Positions 1 through 8,231 of a DNA stretch of 38,913 bases are shown piece after piece. How positions within the stretch are numbered: the first letter of the stretch is position 1; the number at the start of each line of letters is the position of its first letter. The position numbers were made by a program, and so were the translations under genes. The DNA is from Planctomycetaceae bacterium. GTDB lineage: Bacteria; Planctomycetota; Planctomycetia; Planctomycetales; Planctomycetaceae. Where the stretch lies: assembly GCA_021732415.1 (NCBI GenBank), contig JAKFVC010000168.1, forward strand, positions 1 to 38,913, in the 5' to 3' direction. The notes beneath the pieces were generated by a model, which made no database searches, was not told the origin of the DNA, and saw nothing but the letters and a program-made list of their open reading frames with translations.

Positions 1-194
1 AGGGCGAGGGGAGCAGGTCCTTTTTGCGGGTCCCCCCCATTACAAATGACAAAGGACACTCATCCTCCTCTCGTCTTCTCGAACCCGGCCCTCGCAGCTA
101 TCATCGGAGTGGCAAGTAATCAGGAACTCGCGTCCTTCCCCAGCCGTCTTAACTCGCTCATTTCGAACCTTGTACCATTTGAAACTGAAAACGC

Positions 195-3170
195 ATGAAC
201 GACGAACAGACGCGGATCGTCGATGATCTGGCGGGACTGCTGGCGGGCGAACTCCGCTGCGACGCGCTGACGGTCTCGATGTACGCCAGCGACGGCAGTC
301 TGTATCAGATCGCGCCGCTGGGTGTCGTCTATCCGCGCAATCGCGAGGATGTGGAAATCGTCGTCAAGTACTGCGCCGAGATGCACATCCCCGTCATCGG
401 TCGCGGCTCGGGTTCGGGCGTGGCGGGGGAATCTCTCGGCCGCGGATTGGTGATCGACTTCAGCCGATACATGCGGCGAACGCTCAGCATCGGCGACGAA
501 ACGATCCGCGTGCAGCCGGGAATGGTCCTGCAAAAGTTGAATTCCGTCCTGCGGCCCTTTGACCGCTACTTTCCGCCTGACCCCTCGCGGTATGACGTCA
601 CCACGGTCGGCAGCATGCTGGCGGTGGATGGAGCCGGCTCGCATTCGGTGCGTGTCGGTTCCACCCGGGATCACGTGTTGCGCATCGAAATGGTACTGGC
701 CGATGGACAATGCCTCGAATTTGGTGACGAGCCCCTATCCCAACTGATCGAGACCATTCCTCCACGCGGCCTGGAATCCGACAGCCGAGTCCCGCTCAAC
801 CGTGCGATGGCACTCCGGCGGTCGCTGGTCGGCCGGGTCGCTCAGGTCTTGCGAGACAATGCCGAACTCATCAAAGAATATCAACCGCCATTAATTCGGA
901 ATCGATGCGGGTACTACCTGAGAAATCTGTTGGGAGAAACCAGCCTCCACTTGCCGCGGATGCTGGTCGGTTCGGAAGGGACGCTGGGGCTGTTTACATC
1001 AGCCACATTACACACTGCCCCGTTGCCCGCCCACCGGGCATTGGTGTTGCTGCTCTTCTCTCAGATGGAAACGGCCGCGAAGGCGGTTCAGGAAATCATC
1101 CAGTGCGAGCCCAGCGCGTGCGACTTGCTCGACCGCCGCGTGTTGAGTTTGGGACGAGAAGCCGACCCTCGATTTGCTCATATCATTTCACCCGTGGCCG
1201 AAGCCGCACTGCTAGTCGAACAAGTCGGCTTCACGGAAGAACAAAGCCGCGATCGCATTCGCCAAGTCTTGCTGTCGCTGAAGCATCTCACGCCGGCCCC
1301 GGTCGTCGCACACGTTGCCTATACCTACGACGAAGTCGAATTCCTGTGGTCGTTGCCTCACCGAGTCGTCCCCTTGTTGAGCAGCCTGCAGGGAGCCACC
1401 CGACCCCTACCGTTTGTGGAGGACATTGCCGTCCCCCCGGCTGCTCTGCAAGAATTTCTCGTGGCCGCCCAGAACGTTTTGAAACGGCACCACGTCACGG
1501 CGTCACTCTATTCGCATGCTGCTGCAGGCCAGATCCATCTGCGCCCCTTCCTCCCCTCGCCCACCGCGGCCGATGCCGGGCGGCTGGAAGACATCGCCCG
1601 CGATCTCTATCAAGCGGTCTATGCGGTCGGCGGCACGATCTCCGGCGAGCACGCGGCGGGACTCTCACGGAGTGCGTTCATTGTTGATCAATACGGGCCG
1701 TTGTATCGCGTCTTCCGCGAGATCAAGGACATCTTCGATCCTCACAACTTGATGAATCCTGGAAAAATCATCACCGACGACCCGCACCTGACCAGCAAGA
1801 ATCTGCGTCCCGAAAACATCGCCGTCCCCAGCATCGTCGACCTGCAATTAAAGTGGCAGCCGAACGAATTGGCACTCGCCGCCGCGCGCTGCAACGGCTG
1901 TGGCTCATGTCGGACGCAAGATGCCGAATTGCGGATGTGCCCGATCTTCCGGCTCGATCCTGTCGAAGAAGCGGCACCCAGGGCCAAAGCCAATCTGATG
2001 CGGAATTACGCTCTCGGAAAAGTGCGTGAGGACGACCTGACCTCGCCCGATATGAAACGCATTACCAACCTGTGCTTCAATTGCAAACAATGCGAAATGG
2101 AATGCCCGTCGAGCGTCAATATCCCGCAGATGATGATCGAAGCCAAAGCGGCCTACGTCGCCGCCCACGGTCTCAGCCGGGCCGAATGGTTACTGTCTCG
2201 CGTCCACTCATTTGGGGGGATCGCTGGTCTTGCGCCGCGGTTGTCGAACTGGCTGCTAGGCAATTCACTTGCCCGCTGGGCATTGGAGAAAGTTGGCGGG
2301 ATCGCTCGTCAACGCAAGTTACCGCGGATTGCGCCCCGTTCGTTCTTGAAATATGCTCGCCGCCAGTTGCTGACGCGGCCGGTGCGGTGGAATGAGCAAC
2401 AGGCGGTTGTATACTTCGTCGATCACTACGCCAACTGGCACGATCCACAACTCGGCCAGGCTCTGGTGGCCGTCTTACGACATCACGGGATCTCGGTCTA
2501 TGTCCCGCCGGGTCAAGTCGCGTCTGGCATGGCGATGATTTCCGCCGGCGACCTGGATTCGGCCCGCAAGCTGGCGGCGAAGAACATCAAAACGCTAGCC
2601 GAATTCGCGCGTGAGGGAATCCCCATCATCTGCACCGAGCCCACTGCCGCACTCTGTCTCCGGCAGGAATATCCCGCCTTGATGGATCATCCGGACGTGG
2701 ACGTCATCGCCGAAAACACAATCGAAATCGGAGCCTACCTACTCAACCTGCATCTGGCTGGCAAGCTGCGCACGGACTTTCGGCCCCTGAATCTCGAGGT
2801 TGCCTACCATACGCCCTGTCATCTGCGAGCCCTCAACCAGGGAACGCCGTTGCTCGAATTGCTCCGTTTGATTCCCGAATTGAAGGTCCATACAATCGAT
2901 AAAGGCTGCTCGGGAATGGCCGGAAGTTACGGTCTCGCCGCCGAAAACTTTCGCAATTCGCTGAAGATCGGCTGGGGCCTCATTTCGCACCTGCGTCAAT
3001 CCAAAGCCCAGATCGGAGTGACCGAATGCAGCAGTTGCAAGCTGCAGATGGAACAAGGTACCACTGTTCCGACAATCCATCCATTGCAACTCTTGGCGCT
3101 CGCCTACGGTCTGATGCCAGAATTAAAGAGCCGGCTACAACCCAACAAACGAGCGTTACTAGTTTCGTGA
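195..3170 (+). CDS. FAD-binding and 4Fe-4S-binding dehydrogenase (GlcD-GlcF / D-2-hydroxyacid dehydrogenase-like)
   Basis: This 991-residue protein fuses a flavin dehydrogenase to an iron-sulphur electron-transfer module, the architecture of YdiJ-like D-2-hydroxyacid (D-lactate, D-2-hydroxyglutarate) dehydrogenases. The N-terminal PCMH-type FAD domain spans roughly residues 40-185, with the glycine-rich stretch GRGSGSGVAGES and later DVTTVGSMLAVDGAGSHS. The FAD-oxidase C-terminal domain covers about 270-540. A ferredoxin-like pair of cysteine clusters follows: CNGCGSC from Cys566 with a distal CP, and CFNCKQCEMECP from Cys627. A C-terminal CCG (cysteine-rich, GlpC/HdrB-like) domain contains CHLRALNQG from Cys875 and ECSSCKLQ near the end. 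The ATG start follows a purine-rich stretch, and no upstream gene lies in the window. The substrate cannot be read from the sequence. It would probably pass electrons to quinone or another membrane carrier. Confidence 0.85.
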   Translation: MNDEQTRIVDDLAGLLAGELRCDALTVSMYASDGSLYQIAPLGVVYPRNREDVEIVVKYCAEMHIPVIGRGSGSGVAGESLGRGLVIDFSRYMRRTLSIGDETIRVQPGMVLQKLNSVLRPFDRYFPPDPSRYDVTTVGSMLAVDGAGSHSVRVGSTRDHVLRIEMVLADGQCLEFGDEPLSQLIETIPPRGLESDSRVPLNRAMALRRSLVGRVAQVLRDNAELIKEYQPPLIRNRCGYYLRNLLGETSLHLPRMLVGSEGTLGLFTSATLHTAPLPAHRALVLLLFSQMETAAKAVQEIIQCEPSACDLLDRRVLSLGREADPRFAHIISPVAEAALLVEQVGFTEEQSRDRIRQVLLSLKHLTPAPVVAHVAYTYDEVEFLWSLPHRVVPLLSSLQGATRPLPFVEDIAVPPAALQEFLVAAQNVLKRHHVTASLYSHAAAGQIHLRPFLPSPTAADAGRLEDIARDLYQAVYAVGGTISGEHAAGLSRSAFIVDQYGPLYRVFREIKDIFDPHNLMNPGKIITDDPHLTSKNLRPENIAVPSIVDLQLKWQPNELALAAARCNGCGSCRTQDAELRMCPIFRLDPVEEAAPRAKANLMRNYALGKVREDDLTSPDMKRITNLCFNCKQCEMECPSSVNIPQMMIEAKAAYVAAHGLSRAEWLLSRVHSFGGIAGLAPRLSNWLLGNSLARWALEKVGGIARQRKLPRIAPRSFLKYARRQLLTRPVRWNEQQAVVYFVDHYANWHDPQLGQALVAVLRHHGISVYVPPGQVASGMAMISAGDLDSARKLAAKNIKTLAEFAREGIPIICTEPTAALCLRQEYPALMDHPDVDVIAENTIEIGAYLLNLHLAGKLRTDFRPLNLEVAYHTPCHLRALNQGTPLLELLRLIPELKVHTIDKGCSGMAGSYGLAAENFRNSLKIGWGLISHLRQSKAQIGVTECSSCKLQMEQGTTVPTIHPLQLLALAYGLMPELKSRLQPNKRALLVS

Positions 3171-3173
3171 TTC

Positions 3174-3207
3174 TTTGGACTGCGGTGATGAATCACCGCA
3201 GTCCAAA
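3174..3207. repeat. perfect 16-bp hairpin between the dehydrogenase and moaD
   Basis: Two 16-nt arms (3174-3189 and 3192-3207) are perfect reverse complements around a 2-nt loop, starting 4 nt after the upstream stop codon. No T-tract follows on the + strand, so it may be a dispersed palindrome or an RNA-processing structure rather than a classical terminator. It separates the dehydrogenase from moaD. Confidence 0.7.
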
Positions 3208-3262
3208 TGACGAAGAACCGGTGGCTAGCGCCATTCCGCTCACTAATCGAGATCGCTCTACC

Positions 3263-3508
3263 ATGAAGTTGGCCGTAAAACTATTTGCCCGCGCAAAAGA
3301 CCTCGCCGGAGCGGGACAAGTGACGATTGAGTTACCAGAACCGGCTACGGTCGGCGGAGTCCGCGCGGCTCTGACCAAGGCGTACCCCGCACTGGGACCG
3401 ATTGCGTCGCGCCTGTTGATTGCAGTCGGGACGGACTATGCCAGTGACAACCAGCCACTAACGGCTGATTCGGACGTCGCCTGCTTTCCGCCAGTCAGTG
3501 GCGGCTGA
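3263..3508 (+). CDS. moaD: MoaD/ThiS-family sulphur carrier (molybdopterin synthase small subunit)
   Basis: This 81-residue beta-grasp protein starts MKLAVKLFARAKDLAG and ends CFPPVSGG. The terminal Gly-Gly is the tail that MoeB-type enzymes adenylate and thiocarboxylate in molybdopterin synthesis. Length and the 'xLFARAKDLAG' opening match MoaD. The reading frame is open further upstream, but homology begins at the ATG at 3263. MoaE, the catalytic partner, is not adjacent: the preceding gene is a flavoprotein and the following gene is on the other strand. It could serve a Moco enzyme elsewhere or be a MoaD-like carrier for another thiolation pathway. Confidence 0.85.
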   Translation: MKLAVKLFARAKDLAGAGQVTIELPEPATVGGVRAALTKAYPALGPIASRLLIAVGTDYASDNQPLTADSDVACFPPVSGG

Positions 3509-3511
3509 AGC

Positions 3512-3541
3512 CGTGGGACGGGTCTCCAGGCCCGTCCGTCC
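3512..3541. repeat. dispersed palindromic repeat, family 1, copy 1
   Basis: These 30 nt (containing gacgggtctccaggcccgtc, itself a short hairpin) are identical to segments at 21822-21854 (direct) and 22103-22135 (inverted). The repeat sits in the 100-bp gap between moaD and the convergent EF-hand gene. It looks like a REP-type element and could act as a bidirectional terminator. Confidence 0.8.
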
Positions 3542-3610
3542 ACCAATGACGCCACAAAATGAATGTCGCCAAAGAATGCGACGGCCGGGGCGGCCATCCT
3601 ACAGGCAGAA

Positions 3611-5836
3611 TTATTCCGGCGAGGTGCGTGGGCCGCAAGAAAAGACGATCCGTTTTCCATCGGGCGAATAGGCCACGTCAGAGTGGTTACGCAGGTCATC
3701 CTGGCCAGGCAAGAGACGGGGCGGGTCCTTTGAATCCGGATCGACGAACCACAGTTGATTGCGTTTCGAATCCGGATCCTGCGCGACAAATAGAATCCGA
3801 GTTTCGATCGGACTCCAGGCGAAGGTGGCCAGAATGTTGCCTTCGTATCGGCGGATGAAGCCAAACTTCTCTCCACGCGCATCGATAATCCCAATCTCCT
3901 GCTTCCCCTCCATGGTCATGGCCTTGAAGACGATGCGTTTGCTGTCCGGCGACCAGGCCATGTTCCAGAAGATCTGCTGGTAGGGAGATTTCTCTGGTAC
4001 GAGCAGATGCACGGTGTGACCTTCGACCAGACTGTAGACGGCCAGGTTGGCGCGGCCCTGGGCATGACTCGCATAGACCAGCCGTCCGTCGGCCGACCAG
4101 TCGGATCCCCAACCGTGGCGATTGAACGCAATCGGTTCAAATTCAGGCTCGTGGGCACTCGTGATCCAGATGCCACCTGCCTTGGGATTGGAGTACGAGA
4201 CGCGTTGCCCGCCGGGTGAAAAAGTGGGCATCGCTCCGTCTCCCAGGACTTGCGGATTCAGTCCGTCGGACTGTACGACGACAATCTTTGATCCGCTGAC
4301 GTTCTGGCCATTCTGAGGTCTCCAGCCGTCGAAGGTGATGTATTTCCCATCGCGCGACCAGTTCGGCGAACCTTGACTCTGAAAATCAGGGAGGTCAGTC
4401 AATTGCTTCATATTCGAGCCATCGCTGTCGGCAATAAACAACCGAGTCGAATATTGCCCCGGCGTTTCGCTCGAATCCTTGGTGGCCATTTCGCGAGCAC
4501 GGCTGAACTCGGCCACATCTAATGAGCCGTTTTGATTGGCATCATCTTGCTGAAACTTCGTCGTGGCTCGTTTCAGACGGAGTTGATAGCGTTCCAACGC
4601 ACCAGGATCTTCCGCTGCAGGTTGAGATGGAGTGAAGATCTCGGTCAATGCCAGCTTGCCATCTCGATCGCGATCCTTCATGCGAAACACCACGTCCGAG
4701 GGCACCTTCGAAGGCAGGACGGTGAACTGGAATTCGTCGAGGCCCAGTTTACGATCGCGATTCTGATCAAACCTGCGGAAGAGTTCCGCTGCGACCCCGA
4801 TCATGACAGGGCTCGGTTCGGTGTAGAATTCAGGCCACCCCAGGAAGCCGTCATTATCGCTATCTTTGCGGTCGAACAATCTCAGAGTGACATATCCCAT
4901 GCCGGCCGGCGCCAGCGTGTATTCGCGGAGCGACAGCTTGCCGTCGTGGTCATCGTCGCAAGCGGCCAGGGACTGGGCCGTATGCTGTGGCGTCGCGCCG
5001 GTGGAAGCGTTCCCCGACATCTCGGTCTCGCTGAGCAGTCCGTCCAGGTCCTTATCTAGGAACAGGAACATGCTCATCACGTCGACATTGAGGGCCGGCG
5101 ACTCGAGCATTTCAGGGTAGCTCAGGTTGCCGTCCTTGTCCTCGTCGAGGCTCGTGAATTGCTTGAGTCGCTCAGGGGGAGTCAGCCAGTACGACGCGAC
5201 GAATTCAGTACGCGACACCAGTTGATCGTTGTTCTTGTCGGCGCCGCGGATCCAACTGAGGAACAGAACTCTGCCGTTCGTGGTGCGGAGTGAAGTCTCG
5301 TCCGGAGAGTTGGTTCCGAAGGCCACCGCGATCAATTTCTCCGCTTCCTCCAGGTCGACAGTACCGTTCTGATCGGCATCCCAGGCTTCGAACTTCAGAT
5401 CTCCCAACTGGGCCAGTTTCGCTGACAGGTCAGCCTGCGGCCATTCCTTGGCGGTCAATTTCGAGTCCTGATCCTTATCGGCCGCAGTGAGGATCGACTT
5501 CCACTTCTTGACGGCTTCTGCCGCGAGTTCAGCGACCGGATCCGGCACCGCCCCGCGCTGCTCAATCGGGACCAATCCCGGTAAAGCCAGATATTCCTCG
5601 AAGGTGAGTGCTCCATTGCGATCAAAATCAATCACACTGAAATTCCGGCGCGCCAGCTTCTGATCGGCTGGAGCTGCCGCTGCCAGGAATTCTTCCTGCG
5701 ACACTGTCCCATTGCTGTTCCGGTCCATGCCGGTGAATACCGTCTTGATCTGCGGTTCGGCGGCATGCGTCAGACTGCCAAGTACGGCCAGAATTGTTCC
5801 TACGAGAAGTCCACCGGATAAAATCACTGATCGCAT
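3611..5836 (-). CDS. secreted protein with twelve EF-hand loops and a TolB-like six-bladed propeller
   Basis: From the ATG at 5836 this is 741 residues with a cleavable signal peptide (about residues 1-26, ending SLTHAAEP). The N-terminal two thirds carry twelve EF-hand-type loops with the DxDxDG pattern, for example DRNSNGTVSQEE, DADQNGTVDLEE, DEDKDGNLSYPE, DKDLDGLLSETE, DSDNDGFLGWPE and DANQNGSLDVAE. The C-terminal third has six TolB/PD40 blades, such as NWSRDGKYITF, AWSPDSKRIVF and AYSPDGKRIVF. It is likely a periplasmic or extracellular calcium-binding protein, and no catalytic motif is visible. An in-frame codon 21 nt upstream (5857) is possible. The chosen ATG has a purine-rich caggggt upstream and begins directly with the signal peptide. 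It is convergent with moaD. The partner and role are unknown. Confidence 0.88.
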   Translation of the reverse strand: MRSVILSGGLLVGTILAVLGSLTHAAEPQIKTVFTGMDRNSNGTVSQEEFLAAAAPADQKLARRNFSVIDFDRNGALTFEEYLALPGLVPIEQRGAVPDPVAELAAEAVKKWKSILTAADKDQDSKLTAKEWPQADLSAKLAQLGDLKFEAWDADQNGTVDLEEAEKLIAVAFGTNSPDETSLRTTNGRVLFLSWIRGADKNNDQLVSRTEFVASYWLTPPERLKQFTSLDEDKDGNLSYPEMLESPALNVDVMSMFLFLDKDLDGLLSETEMSGNASTGATPQHTAQSLAACDDDHDGKLSLREYTLAPAGMGYVTLRLFDRKDSDNDGFLGWPEFYTEPSPVMIGVAAELFRRFDQNRDRKLGLDEFQFTVLPSKVPSDVVFRMKDRDRDGKLALTEIFTPSQPAAEDPGALERYQLRLKRATTKFQQDDANQNGSLDVAEFSRAREMATKDSSETPGQYSTRLFIADSDGSNMKQLTDLPDFQSQGSPNWSRDGKYITFDGWRPQNGQNVSGSKIVVVQSDGLNPQVLGDGAMPTFSPGGQRVSYSNPKAGGIWITSAHEPEFEPIAFNRHGWGSDWSADGRLVYASHAQGRANLAVYSLVEGHTVHLLVPEKSPYQQIFWNMAWSPDSKRIVFKAMTMEGKQEIGIIDARGEKFGFIRRYEGNILATFAWSPIETRILFVAQDPDSKRNQLWFVDPDSKDPPRLLPGQDDLRNHSDVAYSPDGKRIVFSCGPRTSPE

Positions 5837-6032
5837 TTCGTACCCCTGCCAGGTCATGAGTCGAGAAAAGGGGACACTGGAGAGCTAACGTGTCAGGAGC
5901 GAATGGCGCCGTCGCTTGTCGTGAGAATGAGTTATATCATTTGGAAGAAGTTCCCGCGAGCAAGTCTGCTCGGGCTTGGTTCGCGGATTGGAGCGTGTGC
6001 GAAAAGCCGGATTTCGGGAGGGCGAGGTGTTT

Positions 6033-7346
6033 TCAGGCGACCTCTCCGATGGCAATCGGAACCGAACTTGTCGTTTTTAAGGTGCCAAAATACCACCAGC
6101 TCATCAGCAGGCTGCACGTCGATAATCCAATCGTCAGCCAGCACGCGGCTGTCAACAGGCCCAGCATATCGCCAGCCGCGGCGCCGTAATTACGGGCAAT
6201 CATGACCGCCACATATCCCAGATAGCCGGTCGAGTCCGCCACATACATTAAGAAACCGATATTGCCACGCTCGCGAGTCATCCCTAATAGACGCTCAAAC
6301 AACGTGGTGTGCATGGAGACGTAGGGCAGATACAAACCCAGCCCGATCAGGACCATGAAAGTGAAGTCGTCCACAACTTCGCTGCCTTGTGCCAACAGGG
6401 CGATGGCTAACAGAACAAAGCCGAAACCACAGGTCGCCAGGGCGGCCAGGAATGCGCGGCGGTTGTCACGAATCAGGAACATCCCGCCATTCACGACCAT
6501 GACCCCCAGTGCGACGAACATCTCTGAATGAGTAAATGTCGCCGGCACCGCCGGGCTTCCCAGTCCGCGCCAGATCTCCGGTGCAAAATCGGCTCGAATG
6601 CTGCGGACAATCGTCACCACCAGATACATCAGCACCAGGGGGAACAGGCCCACCGCATAACGCCGCAGAAACGACCAGCGCTCGGCGCGAGTCATCGGGA
6701 AACGTTCGCTGCGTGCGGCGATGTCCTCGGCTGATGGGGGCGGAATCTGGGCGAGCATCGCTACGCAAACACAAAACGGAACCAGAAAGAGCAACCCCGC
6801 GACAGCCGGCATCCAGTCCTCGGTAATGCCCAGGTTCAGCAGCCACGTACCGACTGACTTGGTGACACCGTCCGCGAGGATGAAGCTCGCGCACAAACCC
6901 GCCGTCAAGAATTCGGTCAGCCGGCGGCCTTCGAGAAACCCCATCACCAGCCCGAAGACCATCCCTAGTGGCATTCCGTTTAGAAACAAACAAACTGCAT
7001 TCCAGGGACGAGGCAGCACGCCGAACAGGATCAGAGCACCTTCGGCAAACACGATTAGCCATAGCATGGTTAACGCACGGCGGTGGGGCGCCATTTCGGC
7101 CACGACCTTGATTCCAATGAACTTGGAGAGCGCGTAGCCCCCCACCTGCGACGTCACGAGCACGACCTTCAGCCCCAGGCCCCAGAATGCAGTGTCGGCA
7201 TAAGCCCCTGCCGTGAAGGGTTTCCGAAACCCATACATGCAGAAATAACTGCCGAAGGCTGCTGTCACCGCCCACAGAGCCCAGAACAATTCCTGACGTC
7301 CCAGTTGCAGGTGAGGAGTGGGATGATCGGTCGCTGCTGACTTCAT
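6033..7346 (-). CDS. DUF5690/MFS-like 12-TM transporter
   Basis: This membrane protein of about 437 residues has roughly twelve hydrophobic segments, starting with FWALWAVTAAFGSYFCMYGF and ending with the tryptophan-rich WLTIGLSTCSLLMSWWYF. The motif 'YFCMYGFRKPF' in the first helix is what I associate with the DUF5690 family, which is related to the major facilitator superfamily. The ATG at 7346 has a GAGAG stretch just upstream. A GTG at 7367 would add seven residues. The gene is divergent from the HD-domain oxygenase with only about 115 bp between them, so a shared promoter region and a role in moving a phosphonate or its product are plausible. The substrate itself is not shown by the sequence. 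Confidence 0.8.
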   Translation of the reverse strand: MKSAATDHPTPHLQLGRQELFWALWAVTAAFGSYFCMYGFRKPFTAGAYADTAFWGLGLKVVLVTSQVGGYALSKFIGIKVVAEMAPHRRALTMLWLIVFAEGALILFGVLPRPWNAVCLFLNGMPLGMVFGLVMGFLEGRRLTEFLTAGLCASFILADGVTKSVGTWLLNLGITEDWMPAVAGLLFLVPFCVCVAMLAQIPPPSAEDIAARSERFPMTRAERWSFLRRYAVGLFPLVLMYLVVTIVRSIRADFAPEIWRGLGSPAVPATFTHSEMFVALGVMVVNGGMFLIRDNRRAFLAALATCGFGFVLLAIALLAQGSEVVDDFTFMVLIGLGLYLPYVSMHTTLFERLLGMTRERGNIGFLMYVADSTGYLGYVAVMIARNYGAAAGDMLGLLTAACWLTIGLSTCSLLMSWWYFGTLKTTSSVPIAIGEVA

Positions 7347-7461
7347 GAATTCTCTCAAAAGGGACACTCGCCGGTCGTGCTTTCGCAGTCTCGCTGAGTA
7401 TACTGTCCGTGTTACATGAAGACGACGTACTTAATATGAAGATCTGATGAGGATTTGAACG

Positions 7462-8043
7462 ATGACGGCGGTTCCGGTAGATCATCAACCGACAACAATG
7501 GATGTGCTGCGGTTGTTTCAGGAACGTGGGCAGTCTCAATATGGAGGCGAGTCAGTCACCCAGCAAGAACATGCCCTGCAAGCGGCCTATTTTGCTGAAC
7601 AGGCCGGCGCCAAGCCCGCATTGATCGTTGCCGCGCTGCTGCATGACGTGGGACATCTGCTCCACTCGCTTCCCGACGATGCGCCGGAGCAAGGGATTGA
7701 CGACGCTCACGAAAAGATTGGGGGAAACTGGCTCAAACACCGTTTTGAACCAGCAGTGATTGAACCCGTCCGATTGCATGTCGCAGCCAAGCGGTATTTG
7801 TGCGCTGCAACCCCGGAATATCTGGCTGAGCTAAGTCCGCCCTCAATCTTGAGTCTGCAACTGCAGGGTGGCCCGATGTCCCCGGAAGAGGTGGAATCGT
7901 TTCGGTCGCACCCCTTTTTCGAGTCGGCGATAGCACTGCGTCGTTGGGACGAGGCGGCGAAAGTGCCGGAATTAAAGACGCCTGAGCTCGAGCACTATGC
8001 TCGCTATGTCGATCACGTGCTCGTGGCCGCCAATCCGCAATAA
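7462..8043 (+). CDS. PhnZ-like HD-domain diiron oxygenase (phosphonate degradation-associated HDIG protein)
   Basis: This 193-residue HD-domain protein resembles PhnZ, a mixed-valence diiron oxygenase that cleaves the C-P bond of (R)-1-hydroxy-2-aminoethylphosphonate. The residues that bind the two irons in PhnZ have clear counterparts: His37, His61-Asp62 (ALLHDVGH), His83, His106 (VRLHVAAKR) and Asp163 (RRWDEAAK). The substrate-side Tyr27, Glu30 and Lys110 are also present. Length matches the TIGR03276-type phosphonate HD family. The gene starts about 115 bp from a divergent transporter. No 2-oxoglutarate hydroxylase of the PhnY/TmpA type, which normally makes the alpha-hydroxy substrate, is in the window, so the substrate may differ from that of classical PhnZ. 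Oxygenase assignment is strong by motif; substrate is inferred. Confidence 0.88.
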   Translation: MTAVPVDHQPTTMDVLRLFQERGQSQYGGESVTQQEHALQAAYFAEQAGAKPALIVAALLHDVGHLLHSLPDDAPEQGIDDAHEKIGGNWLKHRFEPAVIEPVRLHVAAKRYLCAATPEYLAELSPPSILSLQLQGGPMSPEEVESFRSHPFFESAIALRRWDEAAKVPELKTPELEHYARYVDHVLVAANPQ

Positions 8044-8069
8044 TCAGGTTGGCAATCGATGCACGACCC

Positions 8070-8157
8070 AATCAGCCGGTACGCGCTAGCGTCCGGTTCG
8101 GTTGGAAATTCGAGTCGATGGTGGCGCGAACCGTGTGCTAACGCTCAGCGGCTGATT
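8070..8157. repeat. dispersed palindromic repeat, family 2, copy 1
   Basis: The element begins aatcagccggtacgcgctag, ends in the complementary cggctgatt, and has inner arms gtccggttcg / cgaaccgtg. A second copy of nearly the same sequence lies at 11613-11701. It sits between the convergent HD-oxygenase and metallophosphoesterase genes and may end transcription from both sides. Confidence 0.8.
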
Positions 8158-8231
8158 TATTGAATCGCGAAAGCGAGTGTCGCCAGACTCCATGGCCTGA
8201 GTCACCTCGCCAATTCACTTTTGCCAATCAC

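Noticed and set aside
905-1687. 260-codon + frame inside the first dehydrogenase
   Set aside because: Out-of-frame shadow with Arg/Pro-rich composition; the host frame is conserved throughout.
6466-7539. 357-codon minus-strand frame overlapping the transporter
   Set aside because: Cys/Arg/Ser-rich, no membrane helices, a frame-shifted shadow of the 12-TM protein, and it runs over the HD gene start.
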